64,000 bases of DNA, taken from positions 62,001 through 126,000 of the forward strand of contig CAYNPO010000006.1 of assembly GCA_964399165.1 (NCBI GenBank), read 5' to 3'. This DNA comes from UBA6144 sp964399165 (GTDB taxonomy: Bacteria; Bdellovibrionota; Bacteriovoracia; Bacteriovoracales; Bacteriovoracaceae). Below are positions 57,155 through 64,000 of the stretch, piece after piece (positions within the stretch are counted from its first letter, which is position 1; every line of letters starts with the position of its first letter). The translations under genes were made by a program, and so were the position numbers. The notes beneath the pieces were generated by a model, which was not told the origin of the DNA, ran no database searches, and was given only the letters and a program-made list of their open reading frames with translations.

Positions 57155-58390
57155 TCACTTCCTCACGTGGCCCGCTCCCCTGACGACGAAACGGGTGGTG
57201 GTCATTTCCCGGGCGCCCATGGGCCCGTAGGCGTGGAGTTTCGAGGTGGAAATGCCCAACTCGGCACCCAGACCTAATTCAGAGCCGTCATTAAAGCGGG
57301 TCGACGCGTTAATGGCGAGGCACGAGGCGTCGATCCCATTGAGAAAAAGCTCCGCCACGGCGGGAGTGCGTGTGAGCACCGCCTCGGTGTGGTGAGAACC
57401 GTGGGTGCGGATGTGCTCCAGGGCGGCGTTTGCGTCCGGAACCTGGCGCAAAGACATCTTCAGGTCGAGCCATTCGGTGTGGAAATCCGCAGCGCCGGCC
57501 GGAACCAGTCCCGAGACCAGCCCGACGGTGGCCGGGCACGCGTGGATCTCCACATGCGCCCCTTTCAAGTCCTCCAGCAAACCGATCAGGGCGTCCCGGG
57601 GGAAATCCCGGTGCACCAGCAGGGTTTCCATGGCGTTGCACACCCCGGGGCGCTGGGTTTTGGCGTTCAGGACTATGTCCCGGGCCTGGTCTGGGTCCGC
57701 GTCCGGGTGCAGGTAGACGTGGCAGAGCCCGCGATCGTGGGCCACCACGGGCATGGTGGCGTGCTGGCGCACGAATTTGATCAGGGCTTCACCACCCCGG
57801 GGGACCACCAGGTCGACGAGGTCGCCGAGCTTTAAAAGCTCCGTTACTTCGTCCCGGCCTTCCACCATCTGGACCGCGTCCGCGGGCAAGTGGGGGGCTA
57901 TGGCCGCGCGGACCAGCTCGCCCAGGAATTTATTCGAGCGCACGGCCTCTTTGCCGCCTTTGAGCAAGATGGCGTTGCCGGACTTCACCGCCAGGGCCGC
58001 GCCGTCCACCACCACGTTGGGGCGGGACTCAAAAACCATGGCGATGACGCCCAGAGGGATGCGCTGCTTTTGGATCACCAGCCCATCCGGACGACGGCGT
58101 TCTTCTTCAAACATGCCTACCACCGCGGGAGCGGCGGCGATGTCCCGGCAGGCCTGGGCCATGGCGCGAACGGATTTGTCGGTGAGGGTGAGGCGGTCGA
58201 TCAGGGCGGCGCTGAGCCCGATGGCCTTGCCGTCGGCCACATCCTGGGCGTTGGTGGCGAGCAGCGCGGGCACTTGCGCTTCAAGAGCGTCCGCGATGGC
58301 GCGTAAGGCGGCTTGCCGGTGGACCTCGGTGACGGCCATGAGGCGTGTAGCCGCGGCCTTGGAGCGCAGGGCGGTGTCTCGCATGGTCAC
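57155..58390 (-). CDS. proA: Gamma-glutamyl phosphate reductase
   Basis: The NADPH-dependent reductase of proline synthesis converts glutamyl-5-phosphate to glutamate semialdehyde. ALDH-like catalytic Cys is in TQRPGVCNAMETLLV, and VVPRGGEALIKFV is a conserved loop. Start: a GTG at 58390 overlaps the proB stop as GTGA and has GGAGGG at good spacing; the ATG at 58384 is an alternative. The length of 411 residues is normal. Coupled to proB. Confidence 0.95.
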   Translation of the reverse strand: MTMRDTALRSKAAATRLMAVTEVHRQAALRAIADALEAQVPALLATNAQDVADGKAIGLSAALIDRLTLTDKSVRAMAQACRDIAAAPAVVGMFEEERRRPDGLVIQKQRIPLGVIAMVFESRPNVVVDGAALAVKSGNAILLKGGKEAVRSNKFLGELVRAAIAPHLPADAVQMVEGRDEVTELLKLGDLVDLVVPRGGEALIKFVRQHATMPVVAHDRGLCHVYLHPDADPDQARDIVLNAKTQRPGVCNAMETLLVHRDFPRDALIGLLEDLKGAHVEIHACPATVGLVSGLVPAGAADFHTEWLDLKMSLRQVPDANAALEHIRTHGSHHTEAVLTRTPAVAELFLNGIDASCLAINASTRFNDGSELGLGAELGISTSKLHAYGPMGAREMTTTRFVVRGAGHVRK

Positions 58391-59490
58391 TCTTGCCCTC
58401 CGGCGGAGATGAACAAGTTGTTCCGGTGAATCACCACGTGGGAGGGCACGTTGCCCAGGATGGTCTCCAGCTCGGCGGTCTTCTTGCCGAGGATCTTCAG
58501 CACGTCCTTGGAGTCATACTCCACGATGCCGGCGGCGATGTTCTGCCGTTGGCATTTCACCATCACCACGTCCCCGCGCCGGAACTCGCCCAAGACCTTG
58601 CGGATCCCCACGGGCAGAAGCGAGCCGCGGGTGCGCAGAGCCTTGGCCGCGCCCTCGTCCACCACGATGGCGCAGCCGTGCTTGGAGACGCTGGCGATCC
58701 AGGCCTTGCGGTGGTGAACTTTCTCCCGCGGGTCGCCCTTGAACAGGGTGCCGCCGCCTGAGATGGCGCGTGAGACAGGGGAGGGAGCGTTGAAAGTGGC
58801 GATGGCCACGTCTTGGCCCAACGGGGTCAGGCGGCGGACCGCCTGGAGTTTGGTGGCCATCCCACCGCGGCCCACGGAGGTGCCCGCGGCGATTTTCACG
58901 CCGGCGAAGTCCTCGCGGAAGTCCACCACGGGAAAATGCACGGCGTCCGGATCCTTGGGATTGCGGTCATAAAGGCCGTCGGCTTCCGTTAAGAGCACCA
59001 GGAGGTCTGCACCGATGGCCTCGGCCACCATGGCGGCCAGCTGGTCATTGTCGCCAACAGTAATCTCGCGGGTGGAGACGGTGTCGTTCTCGTTGACCAC
59101 CGGGAGCGCGCCGTTTTTCAGGAGCGTCAGTAGGGTGTTGCGGATGTTCAGGAAGCGGGGGCGGGCCTTGAAATCCTCATGGGTCACCAGCACCTGTCCC
59201 AGCACGTGTCCTGAACCAGCCAACGCCCGGTGGTAGGCTTCGAGCAGCAGCGGCATGCCCACGGCCGCGCAGGCCTGCTGCCAGGCCAGGGACCATTGCT
59301 TCTCGTCAGGGCGGGGAACATGGCGGCGGCCGGAGTTGATGGCGCCGGAACTCACCAGCACGACCTCATGGCCGGCCCGCTTGAGCTCCAGCAAGTCACG
59401 CACCAGCGCGCCGATCTTCGCCTCATCGGGGCCGCCTTCGGGGGAGGAAACCCCCAGAGAGCCCACTTTCACCACGTAGCGCTTACCCAT
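58387..59490 (-). CDS. proB: Glutamate 5-kinase
   Basis: This kinase starts proline synthesis. An amino-acid-kinase domain (VVKVGSLGVSS, VSSGAINSGRR, VNENDTVSTREI, LLTEADGLYDRNP) is followed by a C-terminal PUA domain. At 367 residues it is normal. The Lys and Asp active-site residues are present. Proline feedback is expected through the PUA-containing tetramer in the family. It is the first gene of the operon proB-proA-yajQ-yqeY-M24 peptidase. Confidence 0.95.
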   Translation of the reverse strand: MGKRYVVKVGSLGVSSPEGGPDEAKIGALVRDLLELKRAGHEVVLVSSGAINSGRRHVPRPDEKQWSLAWQQACAAVGMPLLLEAYHRALAGSGHVLGQVLVTHEDFKARPRFLNIRNTLLTLLKNGALPVVNENDTVSTREITVGDNDQLAAMVAEAIGADLLVLLTEADGLYDRNPKDPDAVHFPVVDFREDFAGVKIAAGTSVGRGGMATKLQAVRRLTPLGQDVAIATFNAPSPVSRAISGGGTLFKGDPREKVHHRKAWIASVSKHGCAIVVDEGAAKALRTRGSLLPVGIRKVLGEFRRGDVVMVKCQRQNIAAGIVEYDSKDVLKILGKKTAELETILGNVPSHVVIHRNNLFISAGGQE

Positions 59491-59580
59491 GCCTTAATTC
59501 TAAGGCATGGGACATCCGCTGTCCGCGGGGAGTTACCCGAGTGTGTTGCTCGGAACGCAAACGGGCGCTACGATGGTTGC

Positions 59581-60285
59581 ATGGCCCTTTCCGAAGACAA
59601 CAGCAAAACCTACCTCCGTCAGATGGACGGTGCGGAACTGGCGAGGGATTTTTGGCCCGCCTTCGGAAGCCAGGGTCTGCCCGCGGCCTTGTGGCGCAAA
59701 GGCCAGAGCGATCCTTGGGAGGTGCGGCTTTTCGCTCCCTCCGCCCTCGGAGGGCCACTCCCCGTGGAGGTCCCCGCCAAGGTCCATGGGATTTTCAGCG
59801 GCGATTATGTGGGAGTGGTGGTGTACCTCAAAATCACCGTGGCCCCCGACAAACACTTCTTCACCTCCGGTACGGTGGAATCCCGCGACGGCGGTCTGGT
59901 GATTGTGCTGGGTAGCCCTGTCTTCGTGACCACCAAACGCTCCGCCTGCCGCTACCTGCCCTCACCCCAGGAGCGTATCCATCTCGCGCTTTTGGGCCAC
60001 AATCTGCCGTGCTTCGACATATCCTCGGGGGGGTTCTCGACCCAGGTGCCCCGGGACCGCATCGGCGGGTTTGAGAAAGGGCAGGTGTACGAGCACGTGG
60101 AGCTGCGCTACCAGGGGAAAACCTTCGCCATCCCCAAAGTGCTGGTGGTGAACGTGATGGACGTGCCCGGGCGGCCAGAACTGGTCCGCTACGCCTTCAA
60201 ATTCGAGGGTCTCAAAACCCGCGACGAGGAGGCGATCTGGATCGAGGTGAACAACTCCATCAAGCGCATGGCGCACCTGGGCTGA
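59581..60285 (+). CDS. PilZ domain c-di-GMP receptor
   Basis: This 234-residue protein has the two PilZ motifs: RxxxR in TTKRSACRYLP and DxSxxG in CFDISSGGFS. An N-terminal half of about 120 residues resembles the YcgR N-domain. Such proteins respond to c-di-GMP to control motility or envelope processes. It starts at ATG 59581. The only other c-di-GMP-linked genes nearby are yajQ and the degenerate HD-GYP protein. Confidence 0.88.
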   Translation: MALSEDNSKTYLRQMDGAELARDFWPAFGSQGLPAALWRKGQSDPWEVRLFAPSALGGPLPVEVPAKVHGIFSGDYVGVVVYLKITVAPDKHFFTSGTVESRDGGLVIVLGSPVFVTTKRSACRYLPSPQERIHLALLGHNLPCFDISSGGFSTQVPRDRIGGFEKGQVYEHVELRYQGKTFAIPKVLVVNVMDVPGRPELVRYAFKFEGLKTRDEEAIWIEVNNSIKRMAHLG

Positions 60286-60381
60286 AGGCCCATCCTCCAG
60301 CCTCCCAGTGACCAAAGTCTAGACGGCCCCGCCGCCCTAACTCCGCATGCCCCCGTCCCCGGGGCCGGCGCGGTATTTGCT

Positions 60382-60414
60382 CCTTCCTTTGGCGTACAAC
60401 CGATCAAAGGAAGG
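60382..60414 (+). promoter_or_regulatory. 10-bp perfect hairpin sequestering the ribosome binding site of the 60418 gene
   Basis: CCTTCCTTTG (60382-60391) pairs with CAAAGGAAGG (60405-60414), whose 3' arm is the AAAGGAAGG ribosome binding site 3 bp before ATG 60418. The 13-nt loop is GCGTACAACCGAT. Translation would require opening the stem, as in RNA thermometers or ligand switches. Confidence 0.6.
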
Positions 60415-60417
60415 CTT

Positions 60418-60954
60418 ATGCGCTCACTTCTGCTCGCATCCCTCTTGCTTACTTCCCCCGGCTGGGCCGAGGACGACGACACATCTGGCCTCGTTGAAAT
60501 CAGCGACGATGGGGTGGTCGAGGTGACTAACGAAGGCGTGGTGGAGGGCCGGCGTTTGGGTCACGTGAGCCTCAACGGCGGTTTCCTGGGCCGTGACGAC
60601 GAAATCGCCCCGCTTCCCACGCGGAATTGGTGCGGGTACTCGAAGATTTTCATCCGCAACGTCCGTGGTCGCATCAAGAACGAAAACGGCACCGTGGACG
60701 CCGAGGTCCACGCAGGCGTGGAAAAGATCATCGTCTCCTGGCGCCGCGACGAGCTGGACGGTCGACGCCAGATCCGCTTTGCCCATGGGGCCACCGCACT
60801 GGCGCCCAATGACAGCACCACGCCCATCAACATCCTGGACGGCCAGCCTGTGTGCATTACCCGCGTGCGTGTGGAAGGCCGCCCGGTGGACGCCGCCGGG
60901 GATAATCTGGGCGACGATGCCACCGTGCGGTTGGAAGTGCGCGGGATTAATTGA
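60418..60954 (+). CDS. Exported protein, paralogue of the next gene
   Basis: This is a 178-residue protein with signal peptide MRSLLLASLLLTSPGWA. It shares with the next protein the NWCGYSKIFIRNVRGRI segment (WCGFDSIKVKNIRGGR there) and PVCITRVRVEGRPVD (VCITRVNVEGHPID there). Two conserved Cys probably form one disulfide. The N-terminus has an acidic repeat-like stretch (VEISDDGVVEVTNEGVVEG). Its ribosome binding site is buried in a hairpin. The function is unknown. Confidence 0.72.
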   Translation: MRSLLLASLLLTSPGWAEDDDTSGLVEISDDGVVEVTNEGVVEGRRLGHVSLNGGFLGRDDEIAPLPTRNWCGYSKIFIRNVRGRIKNENGTVDAEVHAGVEKIIVSWRRDELDGRRQIRFAHGATALAPNDSTTPINILDGQPVCITRVRVEGRPVDAAGDNLGDDATVRLEVRGIN

Positions 60955-60974
60955 ATCGCCCTCAAGGAGTATCT

Positions 60975-61367
60975 ATGCGTGGCCTGCTCGTTTTATTCTT
61001 GCTGATTCCCGCCTCTGCCTGGGCAGAACGACGGCTTGGCGACTTGAGCGTAGGGCGGATGATCCAGGGTGGAGATATCTCCGGTGAGTGGTGCGGTTTC
61101 GATAGCATCAAGGTGAAGAACATCCGGGGAGGACGCGTGCGAGTCGACCGTATCCACGTGCACTTCGAAAGAGATGGCAGGAGAGAGCGGGAGGAAATTC
61201 GCCCCGGCTTCCATCGTGACGATCTGCGAGACGGTGACTCCATCGAGTATGAATTTAGCCGCGATGATGTTTGCATTACACGCGTCAACGTCGAAGGTCA
61301 TCCTATCGACGAGCATGATCACCTGAGGGATGGCTCAGTAACTCTGCGGATTTTCGGAACTCACTGA
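60975..61367 (+). CDS. Exported protein, paralogue of the preceding gene
   Basis: This 130-residue protein has signal peptide MRGLLVLFLLIPASAWA; ATG 60975 has AAGGAG. The mature part aligns along its length with the C-terminal two thirds of the preceding protein, including the two Cys. It lacks the acidic N-terminal stretch. It is transcribed together with the preceding gene (20 bp gap) and the lipase-like gene. Confidence 0.72.
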   Translation: MRGLLVLFLLIPASAWAERRLGDLSVGRMIQGGDISGEWCGFDSIKVKNIRGGRVRVDRIHVHFERDGRREREEIRPGFHRDDLRDGDSIEYEFSRDDVCITRVNVEGHPIDEHDHLRDGSVTLRIFGTH

Positions 61368-61374
61368 GGCTGCC

Positions 61375-62142
61375 ATGCGTGTGCTTGGGATGGCCGTGTT
61401 TCTTTTGTTCTCTGTTGCTGCTTCGGGTAAGGCCACAGCTTCGTCCGAGGTGAGTGCCGCCTTACGGGCCATTCAGTCGGCGCCCGTGGGACTGATAACC
61501 CTCGTCGGCGGGGTCGGCAGTCCTTTCGTATTCGTCCACGGCATTGACATCGCCCCTGAGCCCCCTGAGTGGGTTGCGCCTCTGGAGGCCGCTTTGGCCA
61601 GCGGCCGCCCCGTCTACTTCTTCAAATGGAGCAAGCGACAGAGCCTCGCCTCAAGTGCCTCCATCCTCGCCTCGGGCCTAGGACGGCTTTTGCAAGAACA
61701 CGAAGGCGCCACGCTCACGTTCCTCGCGCATTCCGCTGGCGGGCTCGTGTCCACCCTGGCCCTCGACCAGCTCCGGGGGACAGACCCCCAAGCGCTCGCG
61801 CGCATCCACTTCATCACCGCGGCCACGCCTTTTTTTGGCTATGGCGCCCCCGGGCTCTTTGCTTACACCGGCGCGCCTTTCGTCGGGAGGGGTACCATCG
61901 ACATAGGCCTCGGCCGCTCTCGACGGGACCTGAGCGGGGCCGGCCTCGCCTCGTGCGTCCATTGGATTAACGAATGTGCCCACGACCCCGAGCACGCCTG
62001 CCCAAGATCCGGGGTTTCGCCCCAAAGGGGTCCGGAGGACGGCTCGGGCCAGCTTCCCTGCGGGAATGGGCAAATCCGTACGGCCACCGGGGAGGACCAC
62101 GGTTCCGTGGTTGAGCGCGCCTTCGTCGAATCCGCGAGATAA
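61375..62142 (+). CDS. Exported alpha/beta hydrolase, lipase-like
   Basis: This is a 255-residue precursor with signal peptide MRVLGMAVFLLFSVAASGKA. It has FVFVHGIDIAP (oxyanion HG), the nucleophile elbow LAHSAGGLV (A-x-S-x-G) and a late GEDHGSVVERAFVE with a candidate catalytic His. The third Asp/Glu residue is not assigned. The middle region has several Cys and Pro-rich turns, so it may be a cell-envelope lipase or esterase. It follows the paralogue pair by 7 bp. Confidence 0.78.
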   Translation: MRVLGMAVFLLFSVAASGKATASSEVSAALRAIQSAPVGLITLVGGVGSPFVFVHGIDIAPEPPEWVAPLEAALASGRPVYFFKWSKRQSLASSASILASGLGRLLQEHEGATLTFLAHSAGGLVSTLALDQLRGTDPQALARIHFITAATPFFGYGAPGLFAYTGAPFVGRGTIDIGLGRSRRDLSGAGLASCVHWINECAHDPEHACPRSGVSPQRGPEDGSGQLPCGNGQIRTATGEDHGSVVERAFVESAR

Positions 62143-62156
62143 CGAGGCAAAGTTTT

Positions 62157-62187
62157 CCGAGCAGGAAGCTCGGACACATCTTCCTGC
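62157..62187 (+). promoter_or_regulatory. Overlapping alternative hairpins upstream of the Cys-repeat lipoprotein
   Basis: CCGAGC/GCTCGG (62157-62162 with 62168-62173) and GCAGGAAG/CTTCCTGC (62161-62168 with 62180-62187) share bases and cannot form at once. This is the layout of an attenuator or switch, but no U-tract follows. Confidence 0.35.
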
Positions 62188-62248
62188 GCGTTTATCGCCG
62201 CATGGTATGATGCCGGGGACGACTCGACCACTCAAGGATGGAGGTTCC

Positions 62249-63364
62249 ATGATCCGCAGTCTTCCGTTTGTCATGCTCACTGGTTTGTTGGGCGCTTGCG
62301 CCAACTACCAATCCAGCAGCGCTCCCACCACGGCCCACAACACGGCCACAGGTCCTCAGGCCACCCGGCGCCCGGCTTCTCTCGAGAGCGACATCCATGG
62401 TCGCCTCCAGCGCTTGGGGCAAGTGAGCCGCGGCGAAGTGGAGCGCGCCTATGACAAAATCGCCCTGGACCGGAACCTTCGGGATGCCCTTAGCAATTTG
62501 GGCATCGTGTACACTCCCCCTTATGACGATGGCCGCGGCGACGGGGGCCGGGGTCAACCGGGCACGCGCGTTCCCGGGCATGGCGGACAGCCGGATGGCC
62601 ATCGCCCCACCCGGGGTGATGGGCGGGATGACCGCGGCCCCCGCTGGGATGGTCCCCGCGGCGGCGACTGGCGCCGGCCACAGCATCGCCAGCGCAATGA
62701 AGTCGTCGCCCACGACAACAACCAGTGCACACAGAACTCCCGCAGCGTGAACATCCGCGGCCGCGACGAGTGCGCTTACGATTTCCCGGGCCACGAATAC
62801 CGGTACGTCCAGGCCGTTTCGCTGAATGGCCAGTGCGTGAACACCGTGGATCAACTCTTCCCCGCCGCTTGCCCCAGCTTGGTGGCCCTGGCCCGTGACC
62901 ACCAGCCAGAGGGTGAGGCCGACGAGATGATCGAGTTGCACCAAAACAACGCCTGTAACCAGTCCTTGACCAGCGTGGACGTGGGCGTGGATTGCGCGGC
63001 CCTTTCCGGGGTGCTCAACGGCCGGGTCATCGGCTCCCTCAAGCTCAACAACCGCTGCTTGAACATCTACGACGTTTCCTTCAACGCCCAGACCTGCCAG
63101 CTCTACCAAGATGCCCTGGTCTCCATGTTCGAGAGCGACGGCCGCCGCCGCCGTAGCCGCGAAGTCATTTTCTTCGGCAACAACGAGTGCACCACGGAAG
63201 TGACCCGTATGCAGCGTGGGTACAACTGCACCGCTTTCAACTCCATCTTTGGCCGTGAGCGTGTTGCCGCCTACAAGATCGGGGAGGACGGCGCTTGCCG
63301 CGACATCGACAACACCACCTTCCAGTACGCCTGCCCGATGCTGGAAAATTACCTTAACCGTTAA
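62249..63364 (+). CDS. Lipoprotein with three ~60-residue four-Cys repeats
   Basis: The 371-residue precursor begins with lipoprotein signal MIRSLPFVMLTGLLGACANY. A helical segment and a Gly/Arg/Pro-rich linker (about 95-150) precede three units, each reading N-N-x-C-x(5-11)-V-x-x-G/R-x-x-C, then SLK/AVS-x-x-G/N-x-C-x-N-I/T, then F-x(3-5)-C. Regular Cys spacing suggests two disulfides per unit. ATG 62249 has GGAGG. The family is not known to me. A truncated copy of the repeat follows at 63454. Confidence 0.75.
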   Translation: MIRSLPFVMLTGLLGACANYQSSSAPTTAHNTATGPQATRRPASLESDIHGRLQRLGQVSRGEVERAYDKIALDRNLRDALSNLGIVYTPPYDDGRGDGGRGQPGTRVPGHGGQPDGHRPTRGDGRDDRGPRWDGPRGGDWRRPQHRQRNEVVAHDNNQCTQNSRSVNIRGRDECAYDFPGHEYRYVQAVSLNGQCVNTVDQLFPAACPSLVALARDHQPEGEADEMIELHQNNACNQSLTSVDVGVDCAALSGVLNGRVIGSLKLNNRCLNIYDVSFNAQTCQLYQDALVSMFESDGRRRRSREVIFFGNNECTTEVTRMQRGYNCTAFNSIFGRERVAAYKIGEDGACRDIDNTTFQYACPMLENYLNR

Positions 63365-63378
63365 ACCCGTTGCCTAAT

Positions 63379-63401
63379 GGCCCCTCTCCGGAGGGGCCCT
63401 T
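63379..63401 (+). terminator. Terminator-like hairpin after the Cys-repeat lipoprotein
   Basis: GGCCCCTC pairs with GAGGGGCC around TCCG, followed by CTTT. It lies between the intact gene and the truncated copy. Confidence 0.65.
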
Positions 63402-63453
63402 TAGCATCCCTAAAACCCCGCCTATCTTAAGACGTTTTTTTCCCATCCATACC

Positions 63454-63777
63454 GTGGTGAGCGCCCTCAAGGTTGACGGAGTGTGTGTTAACATCACTGA
63501 CGAATACTTCAACGCCGCCAAATGCCAGAGCTACCAGAACGGCTTGCTCGGCATGTACGACGACACCGGCTCTCGCCGCCGCCGTGAACCTGTTGAGCTA
63601 CACGCAAACTACACCTGCGGCGCCCGCGTCGCGACCATCCAGCCCGGTTACGATTGCTCGGCCATGTCCGGCCTCTTCGGCAGCGTGGTGATCTCCGCGG
63701 TCAAGTTTCGCGGCCAGTGCGTGAACATCACGGACGCCCACTTTCCGCAGGTGTGCGCCGGTTACGCCCGCGAGTAA
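63454..63777 (+). pseudogene. 5'-truncated copy of the four-Cys repeat gene
   Basis: The open frame reads VVSALKVDGVCVNITDEYFN, then a full unit (NYTC... GYDCSAM... GQCVNITDAHF... C). It therefore contains the last half of one repeat and one complete repeat. There is no signal peptide, no ribosome binding site before any start codon, and a terminator just upstream. It is best read as the 3' remnant of a tandem duplicate that lost its front. A translated cytoplasmic fragment seems unlikely. Confidence 0.65.
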
Positions 63778-63795
63778 GTGCATTTCCAGCTTATG

Positions 63796-63824
63796 AAGAG
63801 GGCCCTTCAGGGGCCCTCTTACTT
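63796..63824. terminator. Rho-independent-type terminator between convergent genes
   Basis: AAGAGGGCC pairs with GGCCCTCTT, followed on the plus strand by ACTTTC. It lies just before the stop of the minus-strand CoA-transferase gene. Confidence 0.65.
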
Positions 63825-64000
63825 TCAGCTGAATTTCATCTCAGGCACGTCGCCGCCCACCACCAACTCCGCCTCCGTCTTGGCCCTGATCTCCTCCACC
63901 GAGACTCCCGGTGCTCTCTCCAGCAGGTGGAACTTCCCGTCCCTGAGTTCCAGCATCGCCAGGTCCGTGACGACCTTCTTCACGCACTGGACCCCGGTGA
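63825..64000 (-). CDS. 3-oxoacid CoA-transferase beta subunit, 5' end beyond window
   Basis: The last 58 codons of a minus-strand gene are present. They read TGVQCVKKVVTDLAMLEL, then LLERAPGVSVEEIRAKTEAEL, the C-terminal signature of the succinyl-CoA:3-ketoacid or acetoacetyl-CoA transferase beta subunit (the 'APGVSVEEIRAKT' motif). The stop is TGA at 63825-63827. It probably links ketone-body or short-chain acid CoA use to the fad genes, but not in the same operon. Confidence 0.85.
   Translation of the reverse strand, partial: TGVQCVKKVVTDLAMLELRDGKFHLLERAPGVSVEEIRAKTEAELVVGGDVPEMKFS

Noticed and set aside
1..64000. tRNA, rRNA, tmRNA, SRP RNA or RNase P RNA
   Set aside because: I looked through the intergenic regions for T-arm, 4.5S and P-RNA core sequences and saw none. 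A covariance search would be decisive.

Overview
The window is GC-rich, gene-dense bacterial DNA from a Gram-negative chromosome. The likely source is a member of the Bdellovibrionota or a close relative; this is inference. It rests on a TIGR02147-family regulator, an HD-GYP protein with non-canonical motifs, many small exported proteins with short 'MKT'-type signal peptides, outer-membrane barrels, GLUG-repeat and other lipoproteins, and very short intergenic spacing. I see no rRNA, tRNA, CRISPR array, prophage or plasmid functions. Both ends cut genes: a trypsin-like protease on the left and a CoA-transferase beta subunit on the right.

Layout. 0-3.7 kb: partial protease, small barrel-like protein, response regulator, YceI protein, lipoprotein. 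3.8-6.2 kb: an overlapping minus-strand operon of two paralogous secreted proteins, UDP-GlcNAc 2-epimerase and a PIG-L deacetylase. 6.3-12.8 kb: LysR regulator, MsrA, AhpC-AhpD, an RNA cytosine methyltransferase, uracil-DNA glycosylase, an exonuclease fused to a degenerate GIY-YIG domain, an exported nuclease and a QueD-like protein. 12.8-15 kb: minus-strand genes for exported proteins, two of them built of tandem repeats that match no family I recognise. 15-20.3 kb: methyltransferase, redoxin, M64-type metallopeptidase, ammonium transporter, exported protein of unknown function. 20.4-25.4 kb: TIGR02147 regulator, then a translationally coupled operon of two papain-like exported proteases with a small DUF333-like exported protein between them. 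25.4-29.2 kb: fumarase (two subunits) with a YtkA-like lipoprotein and a barrel protein, then Hsp20 behind a heat-shock-type promoter, then OsmC. 29.2-40.5 kb: GLUG lipoprotein, subtilase, and a four-gene operon starting with a metalloprotease-propeller-barrel protein. 40.5-45.7 kb: two-component pair with a degenerate kinase, a long coiled-coil exported protein, an exported caspase-like protein and an orphan signal-peptide micro-ORF. 45.7-53.8 kb: fadB-fadA, glutathione peroxidase, degenerate HD-GYP, DTW protein, FliA-type sigma factor, BtaA-like DUF3419 protein. 53.8-55.5 kb: a REP-associated tyrosine transposase beside a tandem array of REP-like units. 55.5-59.5 kb: proB-proA-yajQ-yqeY-M24 peptidase operon. 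59.6-63.8 kb: PilZ protein and a run of exported Cys-containing paralogues with a lipase-like hydrolase.

Themes. (1) Exported proteins repeatedly occur as adjacent paralogue pairs, pointing to recent local duplication of surface or secreted functions. (2) At least six exported hydrolases of different families lie in 64 kb (trypsin-like, two papain-like, M64-like, subtilase, gluzincin-barrel), plus a caspase-like protein, a nuclease and a lipase-like protein. (3) Oxidative-stress repair (MsrA, AhpC/D, OsmC, GPx, redoxin) is well represented. (4) Several signalling proteins keep the family fold but have lost canonical catalytic residues. The strongest candidate for an undescribed element is the RAYT/REP array at 54.3-55.5 kb; next are the coupled papain-like operon and the tandem-repeat exported proteins at 12.8-14.4 kb.
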